A stretch of DNA of 63,477 bases from Singulisphaera sp. GP187 (lineage in GTDB: Bacteria > Planctomycetota > Planctomycetia > Gemmatales > Gemmataceae): contig CAMAUE010000010.1 of assembly GCA_945861245.1 (NCBI GenBank), positions 1-63,477 on the forward strand, written 5' to 3'. Of the stretch, positions 15,922 to 23,565 are shown in pieces (positions within the stretch are counted from its first letter, which is position 1; each line of letters opens with the position of its first letter). The notes beneath the pieces are model-generated. The model had not been told where the DNA came from. It saw only the letters and a program-made list of their open reading frames with translations, and searched no databases. The translations under genes were made by a program, and so were the position numbers.

Positions 15922-17256
15922 ATGACCATTCGCCGATATGTATTGGGTTTGCTCTTATTCGCCGTCGTCTCCATGCGTGCTGCTGGGCAAGGCGTCGATC
16001 TGACCGAAGCGCCGCTTGACAAAGCCTGCGTGCGAAACGAAATCACGATGGAACTAAAAGGAACCATCACTATCGTCAACGGGAAGGATGAACAGAAATT
16101 CCCGCACGGCGCCGAGGCGAAGCACGTTTACACCGAGCGTTTCCTCGACGTCAACGGCGCCGTCGCACTCAAGTCGGCACGCTACTACACCGTTGCTGAG
16201 AGCGTTCTGGCGTTTAATAACGACAAATCCGCCAAGCGTACGCTGAGGCCCGAACACCGCTTTATGGTAACGCATCGCCAAGCGAGCGGCACGATGTCGT
16301 TCAGCCTGAAAGGTTCGCTCACGCGCGAAGAGATGGAGACGACCGAACACTTCAACACCCTCGCCGTCTCGGGCCTGATCCCGGGCAAGATGATTGAAGT
16401 CGGCAAGTCGTGGGCCATGCCAAACGGCGTCGTCGTGGCGTTGTGCGATTTGCAAGGCGTGACCAAACAGAACTTTGAAGGCAAGTTGATCGCCGTCAAG
16501 GACGACATCGCGACGTTCAAGGTTGTAGGCAATGCCGATGGAATCAGTCTCGGCGCTCAGGTCAAGACACTTGTCAATGCCGATTGCGAATTTGATCTCA
16601 AGAAGAAACGCATCGTCGCCGTCAGCTGGAACCAAGAGGACACACGCTTACAAGGTCCGGTCGGCCCGGCGATGACGGCATCGATCACCGTCAAACTCAA
16701 GCGCGACGCGATCGAGGTTCCCGTTGAGCTAAGCGACAACGCCCTCATTGAGGTCCCGGTCGGCGATGCGCCGTCGAACCTCACGAACATACAGCATGGC
16801 AGTTCCAAGGATCGATTTTCGCTCCGGTACGCGCGCGACTGGCATGTCACCAGCCCGGACGGCGGTCCGCAAATGGTTCTGCGCAACATCGACGACCGAG
16901 GGCAGTTCGTTGGGCAGGTGACAGTCTCCATGTGGAAGAAAGGCGACCCCGCCAATGTCATCAGCCTGGAGAAATTTGCTGCCGAGACGGAACGCACGAT
17001 TGGCTGGAACCAGACGGAAGAGACCGAGCGGAAGGAACTCAAGGAGTTGCCGAAGGGGCACCACATGGCCTACCGTGTGATCGCCAATGGTGAACTCGAC
17101 GGCCAACGCGCGGTGCAGTATTTCTACCTAATCGTCAGCAAGCAAGGCGACCATCTGCTGGCGACCTTCACGCTGCCGCCGGAGCAAGCCGCTCGCCTCG
17201 GTTCGCGCGACGTTGAATTCGTGCGTGAGATCGGCTTCCCCGAGGCCAAGGAATGA
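15922..17256 (+). CDS. Hypothetical secreted protein with PsbP/DcrB-like C-terminal domain
   Basis: A 444-residue exported protein. The signal peptide is MTIRRYVLGLLLFAVVSMRA, cleaved near AAG. Residues 30-260 form a beta-rich domain without a name I can give. Residues about 285-440 resemble the PsbP/DcrB fold, with SLRYARDWHVTSPDGGPQMV at the start, an Ala/Glu helix (LEKFAAETERTIGWNQTEE), a RAVQYFYLIVSKQGDHLLAT strand pair and the closing helix DVEFVREIGF. The isolated gene has a palindrome before it and a terminator-like palindrome after it. No catalytic residues can be proposed. Confidence 0.7.
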   Translation: MTIRRYVLGLLLFAVVSMRAAGQGVDLTEAPLDKACVRNEITMELKGTITIVNGKDEQKFPHGAEAKHVYTERFLDVNGAVALKSARYYTVAESVLAFNNDKSAKRTLRPEHRFMVTHRQASGTMSFSLKGSLTREEMETTEHFNTLAVSGLIPGKMIEVGKSWAMPNGVVVALCDLQGVTKQNFEGKLIAVKDDIATFKVVGNADGISLGAQVKTLVNADCEFDLKKKRIVAVSWNQEDTRLQGPVGPAMTASITVKLKRDAIEVPVELSDNALIEVPVGDAPSNLTNIQHGSSKDRFSLRYARDWHVTSPDGGPQMVLRNIDDRGQFVGQVTVSMWKKGDPANVISLEKFAAETERTIGWNQTEETERKELKELPKGHHMAYRVIANGELDGQRAVQYFYLIVSKQGDHLLATFTLPPEQAARLGSRDVEFVREIGFPEAKE

Positions 17257-17271
17257 CGCGGGGCTGAGTTA

Positions 17272-17335
17272 ACGAGCCGGAAGCGTAAGTGACGGATTGG
17301 AGAAATCCGTCGCTTATGCTTCCGGCTCGTTTTTC
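17272..17335. terminator. GAGCCGGAAGCGTAAG palindrome with T-run, bidirectional terminator
   Basis: A 59-bp palindrome (ACGAGCCGGAAGCGTAAG against CTTATGCTTCCGGCTCGT), followed by TTTTTC on the plus strand. It sits between two convergent genes. Relatives at 36703, 38287 and 56565 make it a repeat family as well. Confidence 0.75.
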
Positions 17336-17354
17336 GATTTTCGTCGGTCACATC

Positions 17355-17930
17355 TTACTTGAACGTGGCTCGCGTCCTCTCGGCTTGCACCTTGAGTTCA
17401 AACGCTGGGCTTTGCGCGAGTTTTTCGACTTGCTCGCGAACTGCGATGGGAATATTGGATTTCTTGTCGCCGCGTTTCTCGTTCCAGACGGCAATGGCAC
17501 GCAATGCGTTCAACGTCGTCGCTCGGGCGACGGCTTCGTCGTCGACGTTGCGGCCATCGGGCTGGCGCGCGCGGTTGTTGCGCATCTGCTGGCGTTCGTC
17601 GAGCATTTCCGCGATCAGCTGCCAGGGCACGACGTCGCTACCGCGGCGAGCGAGTGTGGCCGCGGCGTTGTAGCGTATCTCCCAACCGGGCATGCTCGGC
17701 GCATTCTCCGCAAAATCCCACAATGCTAGCCAGGCGATCGAGCCAGGAAACGCACCCACGCTCGGTGCGACCAGGATCGGCACGCGCACCTCCGGCGGCG
17801 TGGTGCTCTCGACCGTGCGAATCGGTTGCGGACGCCAGAACAGAATCGCCAACACGACCAGCACGAGCACGCCGATCAGCGTGAGCAGGATCAAGCCGCG
17901 GTAGACCAGGCCTTTGTCTTCTTGTTGCAT
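17355..17930 (-). CDS. Membrane-anchored protein, HEAT-like helical
   Basis: A 191-residue protein with one strong transmembrane segment near the N-terminus (RGLILLTLIGVLVLVVLAIL, residues 11-30) and an extracytoplasmic helical domain with HEAT-like spacing (YNAAATLARRGSDVVPWQLI, then ATTLNALRAIAVW). It starts one base after the stop of the gene upstream, which also encodes a membrane-anchored helical-repeat protein, so the two are almost certainly co-translated and may act together. No enzyme motif is visible. Confidence 0.65.
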   Translation of the reverse strand: MQQEDKGLVYRGLILLTLIGVLVLVVLAILFWRPQPIRTVESTTPPEVRVPILVAPSVGAFPGSIAWLALWDFAENAPSMPGWEIRYNAAATLARRGSDVVPWQLIAEMLDERQQMRNNRARQPDGRNVDDEAVARATTLNALRAIAVWNEKRGDKKSNIPIAVREQVEKLAQSPAFELKVQAERTRATFK

Positions 17931-17931
17931 T

Positions 17932-18864
17932 TCAGTCCGGCTCCTCGACGCGAAGTACGGAGCCGTGGCCTTTGTCGTTGGCGAGTTTGAGGAGGATCGC
18001 CTCGGCCTGGTCGCCGTCCCAGAAGTTAAACGCCATCGCCGTCAGTTCACGCAGAAAGCGATCGTCGGCATCGGCGCAGAAGGCGAGTGCGGTCTCGACC
18101 TTGCTGATCGCCGGTGAATCCTGCGAAGGTACGCTCGATTTGTCGAGATAATAGAGCGCCGTCAGCGCCCAGCCGGCGCGCGGTGTGCCCGGCTTGGCGG
18201 CTTCTTCTTTGAGTGCTTTGGCAATCTCCGCGCGATGCTCGGCAGGCAACTTCGCGTAACCCTTCATATTCTCACCCATGTTCATGAGCGACCAGAGCGC
18301 CTTGCGGCGTTGCAGGGCGTTGCCGTTGATATCGGCGGCCTTGTCGTGTTTGAGCATTTCGCACAGGATCGGCACACCGGCGGGAACATGGAACTCGCCC
18401 AAGGCGCTGGCGAGGAAGCTGACATGATCGCGCGTGACACGCAGCTTGCGCCACAGGAGGTGCTTGTCCTTGTCCTTGCTCCGAGCGATCTCGGCGCCGA
18501 CGCGCGACTCTTCTTCGACGAGGCGTTTGAAGGCGAGATCGAGGCGCTCGGCCAAATCGAGCGCGAACTTCGGGTCGGCCTTCCAGCGCAGCGTCGCCGC
18601 CTCCTGACGTTTGAGAATCTGCGATAGATCGCTGGCGCCGCGCCAACGGATGTCGGCGTTGTCACTGTCGAGTTGGTTGAGAAAATAATTCGGCTCGCGC
18701 TCGCGTTTTTTCCAGTAGCTGAGTGCCAGTACAAACAGCACCACGACGCCAATAATCAAACCCGGAACGACAAACAACTGCACGATAAACCGACCCGACG
18801 GCGGCTGCACGGGCGGCAATCCCGGTGTCGGCGGTGGCACGTTATTCGTATTCGGTGTGGACAT
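17932..18864 (-). CDS. Membrane-anchored HEAT-repeat-like protein
   Basis: A 310-residue protein. After a Pro-rich N-terminal tail (NVPPPTPGLPPVQPPSG) comes a transmembrane segment (FIVQLFVVPGLIIGVVVLFV, about residues 30-49). The rest is helical with HEAT-like units (NADIRWRGASDLSQIL, DHVSFLASALGEFHVPAGVP, QRRKALWSLMNMGENM, PRAGWALTALYYLDKS, DRFLRELTAMAFNFWDGDQA). The start at 18864 (MSTPNTNN) is preferred; the frame runs on to 19134 through the divergent gene region. It forms a two-gene unit with 17355-17930. The role is probably a structural or scaffolding one at the membrane. Confidence 0.7.
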   Translation of the reverse strand: MSTPNTNNVPPPTPGLPPVQPPSGRFIVQLFVVPGLIIGVVVLFVLALSYWKKREREPNYFLNQLDSDNADIRWRGASDLSQILKRQEAATLRWKADPKFALDLAERLDLAFKRLVEEESRVGAEIARSKDKDKHLLWRKLRVTRDHVSFLASALGEFHVPAGVPILCEMLKHDKAADINGNALQRRKALWSLMNMGENMKGYAKLPAEHRAEIAKALKEEAAKPGTPRAGWALTALYYLDKSSVPSQDSPAISKVETALAFCADADDRFLRELTAMAFNFWDGDQAEAILLKLANDKGHGSVLRVEEPD

Positions 18865-18940
18865 GGGTTCATTACCAACAATCAATTCGACAACGGACAT
18901 TTCTGTTGGTTTTACTAAATCATACTTGGCAAACCAGTCG

Positions 18941-18994
18941 ATTTGCGCCGTTAGCCGGACGCGTGGCGTAATGCGAGCGCTAAGCCGCAAGCGG
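18941..18994. repeat. Half-degenerate 54-bp palindrome, copy 3
   Basis: The right arm GAGCGCTAAGCCGCAAGCGG is intact; the left arm (TTTGCGCCGTTAGCC) has drifted and carries an indel. Its position between two divergent genes would place it in both leaders. Confidence 0.6.
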
Positions 18995-19024
18995 TCGAAA
19001 CGGTCCACGAGACGTGCAGCACCC

Positions 19025-19972
19025 ATGGCAATGTCGCTCGAACAATATGCGGAGTACCTCGATACCCGCGATCTGATTTGGCCTGCGCCGCCCAAGCCCA
19101 AGCCGCCCAAGGCGAAGCCGAAACTCGCCGTCATGCCGCATGTGCGCGTCGTGACGTGGAATCTCTATGGCACGCTTTTGAACATTTTTGACGGCCAGTT
19201 GCTCTTTGAGCATCCGCAAAAATTCGTGATGGATATTGCTCTGGACAAGACGGTGCAAGAGTTCAAGATGTGGGGCTCGATGAGTCGCAAGCCAGGGCAG
19301 CCGTCGGAGTACATGGGTGAGATTTATCGACGGGTGCTGACGGAACTTCGCATGGTTTCATCGCCCACTGAGAAATACCCGGAAGTCCTGTCTGAGCGGA
19401 TATGGGAAGAAATCGTCAAGAAGCTGCAAAAGAAGGATTACAAATACGACGTCGGTTTTTTTGGTAGCGTGCCAGAACTGAGCCGAAAGATCGCGTACTT
19501 CTTCCACGCCAGCCTGCAGGGAACCGGTTGTTACGATGGCGCGGCTCAATCGCTGGAGGCTGTAAAGCAAGCCGGACGGAAACAGGGGTTAATCGCCGAC
19601 GCGCAGAGCTTCAGCTTTGTACAATTGAAGAGAGGACTCGCAAAACAGAACTCCGGCGATGTCGACTTGCTCATCGACCGTGACCTGCGTGTGTTTTCCT
19701 GCGACGTGGGCGGCAAGAAGCCGTCCGAGCGGCTGTTCAAACAGATGCTCACACAGCTTGCCTCACAGGGGATCGCGCCGGCTCAGGTGTTGCACGTCGG
19801 TTCTCGGCTGTTGCTTGATTTGGCGCCGGCGAAGAAGCTCGGCATGCGTACCGCTCTGTTCGCCGGTGATAAGGGATCGGTGGACGCGACGCCTGAGCAG
19901 CTCAAGAATCCCGCGACACGCCCCGACGCGATGCTCACGGCGTTGCCGCAAATCGTGGAGTTGCTGGGTTAA
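19025..19972 (+). CDS. HAD-superfamily-like protein lacking catalytic aspartates
   Basis: A 315-residue protein with the layout of a haloacid-dehalogenase-type phosphatase but altered catalytic residues. Motif I reads VVTWNLYGTLLN (residues 42-53), where Asn46 replaces the nucleophilic Asp. The motif III lysine region is VGGKKPSERLF, and motif IV reads VLHVGSRLLLDLAPAKKLGM, where Ser replaces the first Asp. A helical cap lies between (HPQKFVMDIALDKTVQEF onwards). N-terminal residues 20-33 are a Pro/Lys-rich stretch. A non-enzymatic or binding role is therefore more likely than phosphatase action. ATG 19025 (or 19031) is chosen; the frame opens at 18857 across the divergent gene start. Confidence 0.75.
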   Translation: MAMSLEQYAEYLDTRDLIWPAPPKPKPPKAKPKLAVMPHVRVVTWNLYGTLLNIFDGQLLFEHPQKFVMDIALDKTVQEFKMWGSMSRKPGQPSEYMGEIYRRVLTELRMVSSPTEKYPEVLSERIWEEIVKKLQKKDYKYDVGFFGSVPELSRKIAYFFHASLQGTGCYDGAAQSLEAVKQAGRKQGLIADAQSFSFVQLKRGLAKQNSGDVDLLIDRDLRVFSCDVGGKKPSERLFKQMLTQLASQGIAPAQVLHVGSRLLLDLAPAKKLGMRTALFAGDKGSVDATPEQLKNPATRPDAMLTALPQIVELLG

Positions 19973-19985
19973 CTTGAAGGATAGA

Positions 19986-20038
19986 TAGCCCGCCCTTTAT
20001 GGCGGGTTCGCGGCGCACCTGCCATAAATGGCGGGCTA
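19986..20038. repeat. 53-bp palindrome, TAGCCCGCC family
   Basis: TAGCCCGCCCTTTATGGC pairs with GCCATAAATGGCGGGCTA around GGGTTCGCGGCGCACCT. A decayed copy is at 3756-3804. It lies 13 bases after the HAD-like gene and 18 before fabZ. Confidence 0.85.
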
Positions 20039-20056
20039 TATTAAAGAAAGAACATC

Positions 20057-20548
20057 ATGCCGCCTGAGTTGCATTACGATCCGGCGAATATTGATTTCGG
20101 CAATATCGTTGCCGACCGCGAGGCGATACGTAAGGTAAATCCCCAGCGCTTCGAGATGGAGCAGCTCGATGCCGTCGTTTTGATCGATACTCCGAACAAG
20201 ATCATCGTTGGCTACAAGGACGTGCGCTACGACGAGTTCTGGGTTCGTGGCCATCTGCCGGGCTTTCCACTGCTTCCTGGGGTGCTAATGTGCGAAGCCT
20301 CTGCGCAGCTGTGCAGCTACCATTCCATGACCCAGCACCAATTGGCGGGCGATTTTCTCGGTTTCGGCGGGATGGAGAACGTCCGCTTCCGCAGCCCCGT
20401 CAAACCTGGCGATCGGCTCATCCTCATCGCCAAGCAACTCAAATTCAATCGGCGGCAGACGATCTATAGTGTGCAAGCGTTTGTTAAAGATCGACTCGTA
20501 TTCAACGGCGACATCATCGGTGTCGCTCTGAAGCGGAACGAGGGCTGA
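20057..20548 (+). CDS. fabZ: FabZ-type beta-hydroxyacyl-ACP dehydratase
   Basis: A 163-residue hotdog-fold dehydratase of fatty-acid elongation (3-hydroxyacyl-ACP to trans-2-enoyl-ACP). The active-site segment is VRGHLPGFPLLPGVLMCEAS (about residues 68-87), where the His of GHxP and the Glu of CEA correspond to the FabZ catalytic pair. FRSPVKPGDRLILIAKQLK is the usual later strand. It is slightly longer than E. coli FabZ at the N-terminus (about 30 residues). It is followed after 4 bases by trmB, so the two genes are one transcript. No other fab genes are in the window. Confidence 0.85.
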   Translation: MPPELHYDPANIDFGNIVADREAIRKVNPQRFEMEQLDAVVLIDTPNKIIVGYKDVRYDEFWVRGHLPGFPLLPGVLMCEASAQLCSYHSMTQHQLAGDFLGFGGMENVRFRSPVKPGDRLILIAKQLKFNRRQTIYSVQAFVKDRLVFNGDIIGVALKRNEG

Positions 20549-20552
20549 CCCA

Positions 20553-21236
20553 GTGCGCGCCTCCCGCCGACTTCCCGTCGAAGTTCTCACGCCATATCTG
20601 CTCGACATGCCGCATCCGGGGCATCTACCTCCCGCTTCGCCATTGCTCGCGCCGATGCCACCCGTCGTTTGGCACGACATCTTCGCCAATGATCACCCCA
20701 TCGAAATCGAAGTTGGCTTCGGCAAAGGCCTGTTCCTTACTACCCAAGGCGAGGCCAGGCCTGGCGTCAACTTTCTTGGCATCGAAATCGAACGCAAGTA
20801 CACGCTCGTCGGCGCTGATCGCCTCGCTCGGCGGAAACTGGGTAACGTCAAAGTCTGCTGCACCGATGCCCGCTGGTTCCTGCGCGAACGCGTCGTTCCA
20901 GGCAGCGTGTCGGCGGTTCATGTTTACTTTCCTGATCCGTGGTGGAAGACGCGACATCGCAAACGCAAGCTGTTTACGCGTGACTTCGCCGAGCAATGCG
21001 TCTGTGTACTGCGACCCGATGGGCTATTGCATTTCGCGACCGACGTGGAAGATTATTTTGTTGAGAGCCTGGATATCGTTCGTGAGGTTCCCGGCCTGAA
21101 GATGCTGCCAACGCCCGAAGCACCCGCCGAAGGGCTGACAAACTTTGAACGCAAGTATCGCGAGGAAGGCCGACCGATTTACCGGGCGTTGTGGCAGGTG
21201 GAGATTAACAACCACATTAATAACGTTATCGTTTAG
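20553..21236 (+). CDS. trmB: tRNA (guanine-N7-)-methyltransferase
   Basis: A 227-residue SAM-dependent enzyme that makes m7G46 in the tRNA variable loop. Landmarks are PIEIEVGFGKGLFL (about residues 49-62, SAM loop), FLGIEIERKY, the catalytic HVYFPDPWWKTRHRKRKL (about 123-140) and the C-terminal TNFERKYREEGRPIY. The start is GTG 20553, four bases after the fabZ stop. The last residue and the stop codon (GTT TAG) are the first six bases of the palindrome at 21231, so the element supplies the end of this gene; other TrmB proteins may end a few residues differently. Confidence 0.93.
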   Translation: MRASRRLPVEVLTPYLLDMPHPGHLPPASPLLAPMPPVVWHDIFANDHPIEIEVGFGKGLFLTTQGEARPGVNFLGIEIERKYTLVGADRLARRKLGNVKVCCTDARWFLRERVVPGSVSAVHVYFPDPWWKTRHRKRKLFTRDFAEQCVCVLRPDGLLHFATDVEDYFVESLDIVREVPGLKMLPTPEAPAEGLTNFERKYREEGRPIYRALWQVEINNHINNVIV

Positions 21237-21317
21237 CCGCTCGCCTTTGGCGAGCGCGGAGTTCGGTGTTACTGCCGACAATGCGGGGTCGCGCTCGCCG
21301 AAAGCGAGCGGCTAAAC
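21231..21317. repeat. 87-bp palindrome, GTTTAGCCGC family, overlapping the trmB stop
   Basis: GTTTAGCCGCTCGCCTTTGG pairs with AAAGCGAGCGGCTAAAC around a longer inner stem (CGAGCGCGG...GCGCTCGCC). Bases 21231-21236 are the last codon and the TAG of trmB. It fills the whole trmB-pyrF gap. Confidence 0.9.
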
Positions 21318-21332
21318 GGACGAGGATGTCCA

Positions 21333-22253
21333 ATGCATTTCGCTGATCGTTTACTGCAAGCCTGCAAGGCCAAGGGCAACGCGCTCTGCGCTGGGATCGA
21401 TCCGCGCTGGGAGCAGTTGCCGATCGAAATTCGTCGCAGGCATAGCGCGGGCACGCTGGACGCGATGGCGGGGGCGATCGAGGAGTTCAGCCTGCGCGTG
21501 CTTGACATCGTCGCGCCGCATGTTCCCGTCGTCAAGCCGCAAAGCGCGTTTTTTGAAGCGTGCGGCCCGGCGGGAATGCTGGCGCAGCAGCGTGTGTTGG
21601 CCAAGGCGCGATCGTTGGGCCTGATGACGATTCTCGACAACAAGCGTGGCGACATCGCGACGACGGCCGAGGCTTACGCCGACGCCGGCTTCGCAGGTAC
21701 GCTGCATGATGGTCGTCGGCTGCCCGTTTGGCACGCGGATGCTTTGACCGTGAACCCGTACCTGGGCCGCGATGCCGTCGAACCGTTCCTTGTTAGCGCT
21801 CGGCGATGCGATGCCGGCGTCTTCGTGTTGGTGCGGACGAGCAATAAGGGTGCGGGGCAGTTTCAAGATTTGCGAGCGGATGGCAAACCGGTCTATCAGC
21901 ATGTCGCCGAGGCCGTCGCCGCGTGGTCGGCGGAGAACCTCGGCGTCTGCGGATTCGGCGATGTCGGAGCGGTCGTCGGGGCCACGCATCCGGCGGAGTT
22001 GGCGCGGATTCGGGAGTGGATCCCGAACGTCATCTTCCTGATCCCCGGCTACGGCGCGCAAGGCGGTAGTGCCGCCGACACCGCCGCCGGTTTTCGCGCC
22101 GACGGTGCCGGCGCCCTCGTCAACAGCTCGCGTGGCTTGACCGCTTGCTTCAAACCCGAGGATCCTAATTGGGAATCCGCCATCGACCGGGCAACGCGTG
22201 CGGCTGCACAAGATTTATTGCAAGCAACGCCGATGCATGCGTTAAAGAGGTGA
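21333..22253 (+). CDS. pyrF: Orotidine 5'-phosphate decarboxylase, type 2
   Basis: A 306-residue enzyme of the longer bacterial class (TIGR02127) that decarboxylates OMP to UMP. Landmarks are LCAGIDPRWEQLP (about residues 18-30), VVKPQSAFFEACG, the active-site TILDNKRGDIATTAEAYADA (about 106-125, with the Asp-Lys-Asp charge network), DALTVNPYLGRDAVEPF, LVRTSNKGAGQFQD, FLIPGYGAQGGSAAD and LVNSSRG. ATG 21333 follows a palindrome with GAGGATG just upstream. No other pyr genes are near; the arrangement fabZ-trmB-pyrF may be one transcript separated by the palindrome. Confidence 0.94.
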   Translation: MHFADRLLQACKAKGNALCAGIDPRWEQLPIEIRRRHSAGTLDAMAGAIEEFSLRVLDIVAPHVPVVKPQSAFFEACGPAGMLAQQRVLAKARSLGLMTILDNKRGDIATTAEAYADAGFAGTLHDGRRLPVWHADALTVNPYLGRDAVEPFLVSARRCDAGVFVLVRTSNKGAGQFQDLRADGKPVYQHVAEAVAAWSAENLGVCGFGDVGAVVGATHPAELARIREWIPNVIFLIPGYGAQGGSAADTAAGFRADGAGALVNSSRGLTACFKPEDPNWESAIDRATRAAAQDLLQATPMHALKR

Positions 22254-22257
22254 ACGA

Positions 22258-22341
22258 TGTCAGAGCCGCGCACGCAGTAAGCGGTTTGAGCGCATCGCCA
22301 TCGCTAATTCAATCCGCTTACTGCGTGCGCGGCTCTGACAT
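22258..22341. repeat. 84-bp palindrome, TGTCAGAGCCGCGCACG family
   Basis: ATGTCAGAGCCGCGCACGCA (22258 onward) pairs almost perfectly with its complement ending ...GGCTCTGACAT at 22341; the arms are about 30 bases and the loop is roughly 20. It starts 5 bases after the pyrF stop. A relative forms the outer arms of the nested pair at 32601-32837. Confidence 0.9.
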
Positions 22342-22393
22342 ACGGCGATTTGGTGAACGCGAGACATTCCGCTATCGCTATGGAATAATAAGC

Positions 22394-22478
22394 TACTGGT
22401 CCGACCAGCTTGATTTGACAGGTGGGGCCAGGCTTTCCAGCCTGGCCCTACGGACCACTCAGCCTTTTCGCACCACTA
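22394..22478 (+). mobile_element. MITE-like element, copy 1
   Basis: It begins TACTGGTCCGACC and ends ACCACTA. A 43-base internal stretch (22398-22440) is identical to 52083-52125. Within it the AGGCTTTCCAGCCTGGCC palindrome recurs. No open frame of its own. Confidence 0.7.
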
Positions 22479-22511
22479 CGTTGGTTGTGGAACAATAAAG
22501 ACGAGGCAACC

Positions 22512-22790
22512 ATGTCCGTCAGCAATCACCGCCGCCTGCTTGATCGCGGGCGCAAAGCTGGCCTCAACGCCAGCGAACTCTATCGTGCACTCTCCGCATC
22601 AAAACCGTCGCCGGGTGACCAATCGGTCGGCAAGCCCGATTGCAACGGCTTCATCGCCGAGGTGCAAGCGAACGGCCACCGCACGTTTCATACATCCCGT
22701 CGCGAAAACGTGATCATCCCGATGAACGCCGTCGCTGTCGATACACCGACGCTGATGAGCATCGTTTGGGCCAGTGAGTTCCAGTCGTAG
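22512..22790 (+). CDS. Small conserved-looking hypothetical protein, 3' end suspect
   Basis: A frame of 92 codons beginning MSVSNHRRLLDRGRKAGLNA and then SELYRALSASKPSPGDQSVG, followed by an NGFIAEVQANGHRTF segment, a layout I associate with short Gemmataceae proteins of unknown function. ATG 22512 has GAGGCAA upstream; the frame further upstream is only the MITE. The last 100 bases run antisense into the 3' end of the convergent ABC permease gene, and the encoded tail (VIIPMNAVAVDTPTL) looks like a read-through, so the natural stop has probably been lost. Confidence 0.5.
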   Translation: MSVSNHRRLLDRGRKAGLNASELYRALSASKPSPGDQSVGKPDCNGFIAEVQANGHRTFHTSRRENVIIPMNAVAVDTPTLMSIVWASEFQS

Positions 22791-23461
22791 AAACCCTTCA
22801 TGACGTCGGGCAAGCTTTGTAGCGCTCGTTCGGGCGATGGGATCGAGCCGGGCAACTGCGTGAGCAGAAACCCACCGCCGTACAGCGTGACCCAGACGAC
22901 CGCGATGCTGACCAGCGTATTGCTCGACATCGCGCTGACACTGACCGCGAACGTCACGACAAACAGCAGCATCGATGCGACGATCAGGATGGCCACGAAT
23001 CCGCCGTGCAGCGTGAGCGAGTCACTGTGGAGCATGAAGTATCCGCCGAGCATCGCCGCGATGCTGGTGGCGAAATACGTGCCCAACACGAGCGCGAGTC
23101 GGGCGTGCCATTTGCCGATGAAATACTGGTATCGGCTAATGCCTCGGCTCAACACCGAGTCGGCCATGGTCCCGCCTTCCGAGCTTATCGTGCCAGCGGT
23201 CAGTGCGATGATGAGCGTGATCGTGCCATATACGACCCAATGCAGCATTTCGCCGAGTGCTTCCGGAGCACTTTGCAGCATACCCGCCACACGCATGGCG
23301 CCGAAGCGATAGAGCAAATAACCGCCGAGCACGCCGACTGCGAGCAATATCCAAAACCGGTACAGCCAGCTGTTGAACGTCGCTTTCAGATCGGCCTGCA
23401 ACACCGCCCAGTACGGCAAGAGACGATTTCGTTTCAGACGTGTCGGTACGGCCACATCCAT
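22688..23461 (-). CDS. ABC-2-type transporter permease
   Basis: A 257-residue integral membrane protein with about six hydrophobic segments (for example FWILLAVGVLGGYLLYRFGA, VVYGTITLIIALTAGTISSE, FVAILIVASMLLFVVTFAVS, VSIAVVWVTLYGGGFLL). The segment GTISSEGGTMADSVLSRGIS resembles the coupling-region loop of ABC-2 permeases that act with NosF/CcmA-type ATPases. It pairs with the ATPase encoded just upstream (23566-24564), so together they form an exporter of unknown substrate. The start at 23461 (MDVAVPTRLKRN) has AGGTGA upstream. The longer frame to 23947 runs through the ATPase gene and is rejected. Confidence 0.8.
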   Translation of the reverse strand: MDVAVPTRLKRNRLLPYWAVLQADLKATFNSWLYRFWILLAVGVLGGYLLYRFGAMRVAGMLQSAPEALGEMLHWVVYGTITLIIALTAGTISSEGGTMADSVLSRGISRYQYFIGKWHARLALVLGTYFATSIAAMLGGYFMLHSDSLTLHGGFVAILIVASMLLFVVTFAVSVSAMSSNTLVSIAVVWVTLYGGGFLLTQLPGSIPSPERALQSLPDVMKGFYDWNSLAQTMLISVGVSTATAFIGMITFSRRDV

Positions 23462-23565
23462 GGGGTCACCTATTCCGAATAAATTGAGCAAGCCCCACCA
23501 TGCTCGCCGCGATTGGTGGGATTGGAACCCCCCAGGAATCGCTGCGATCATCCTGGGGCTTACAA
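23462..23565. repeat. Two short hairpins between ATPase and permease genes
   Basis: CCCCACCATGCTCGCCGCGA followed by TTGGTGGG, and CCCCAGGAATCGCTGCGATC followed by ATCCTGGGG, are two small stem-loops in the 104-base gap. They may reduce permease synthesis relative to the ATPase. Confidence 0.5.
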
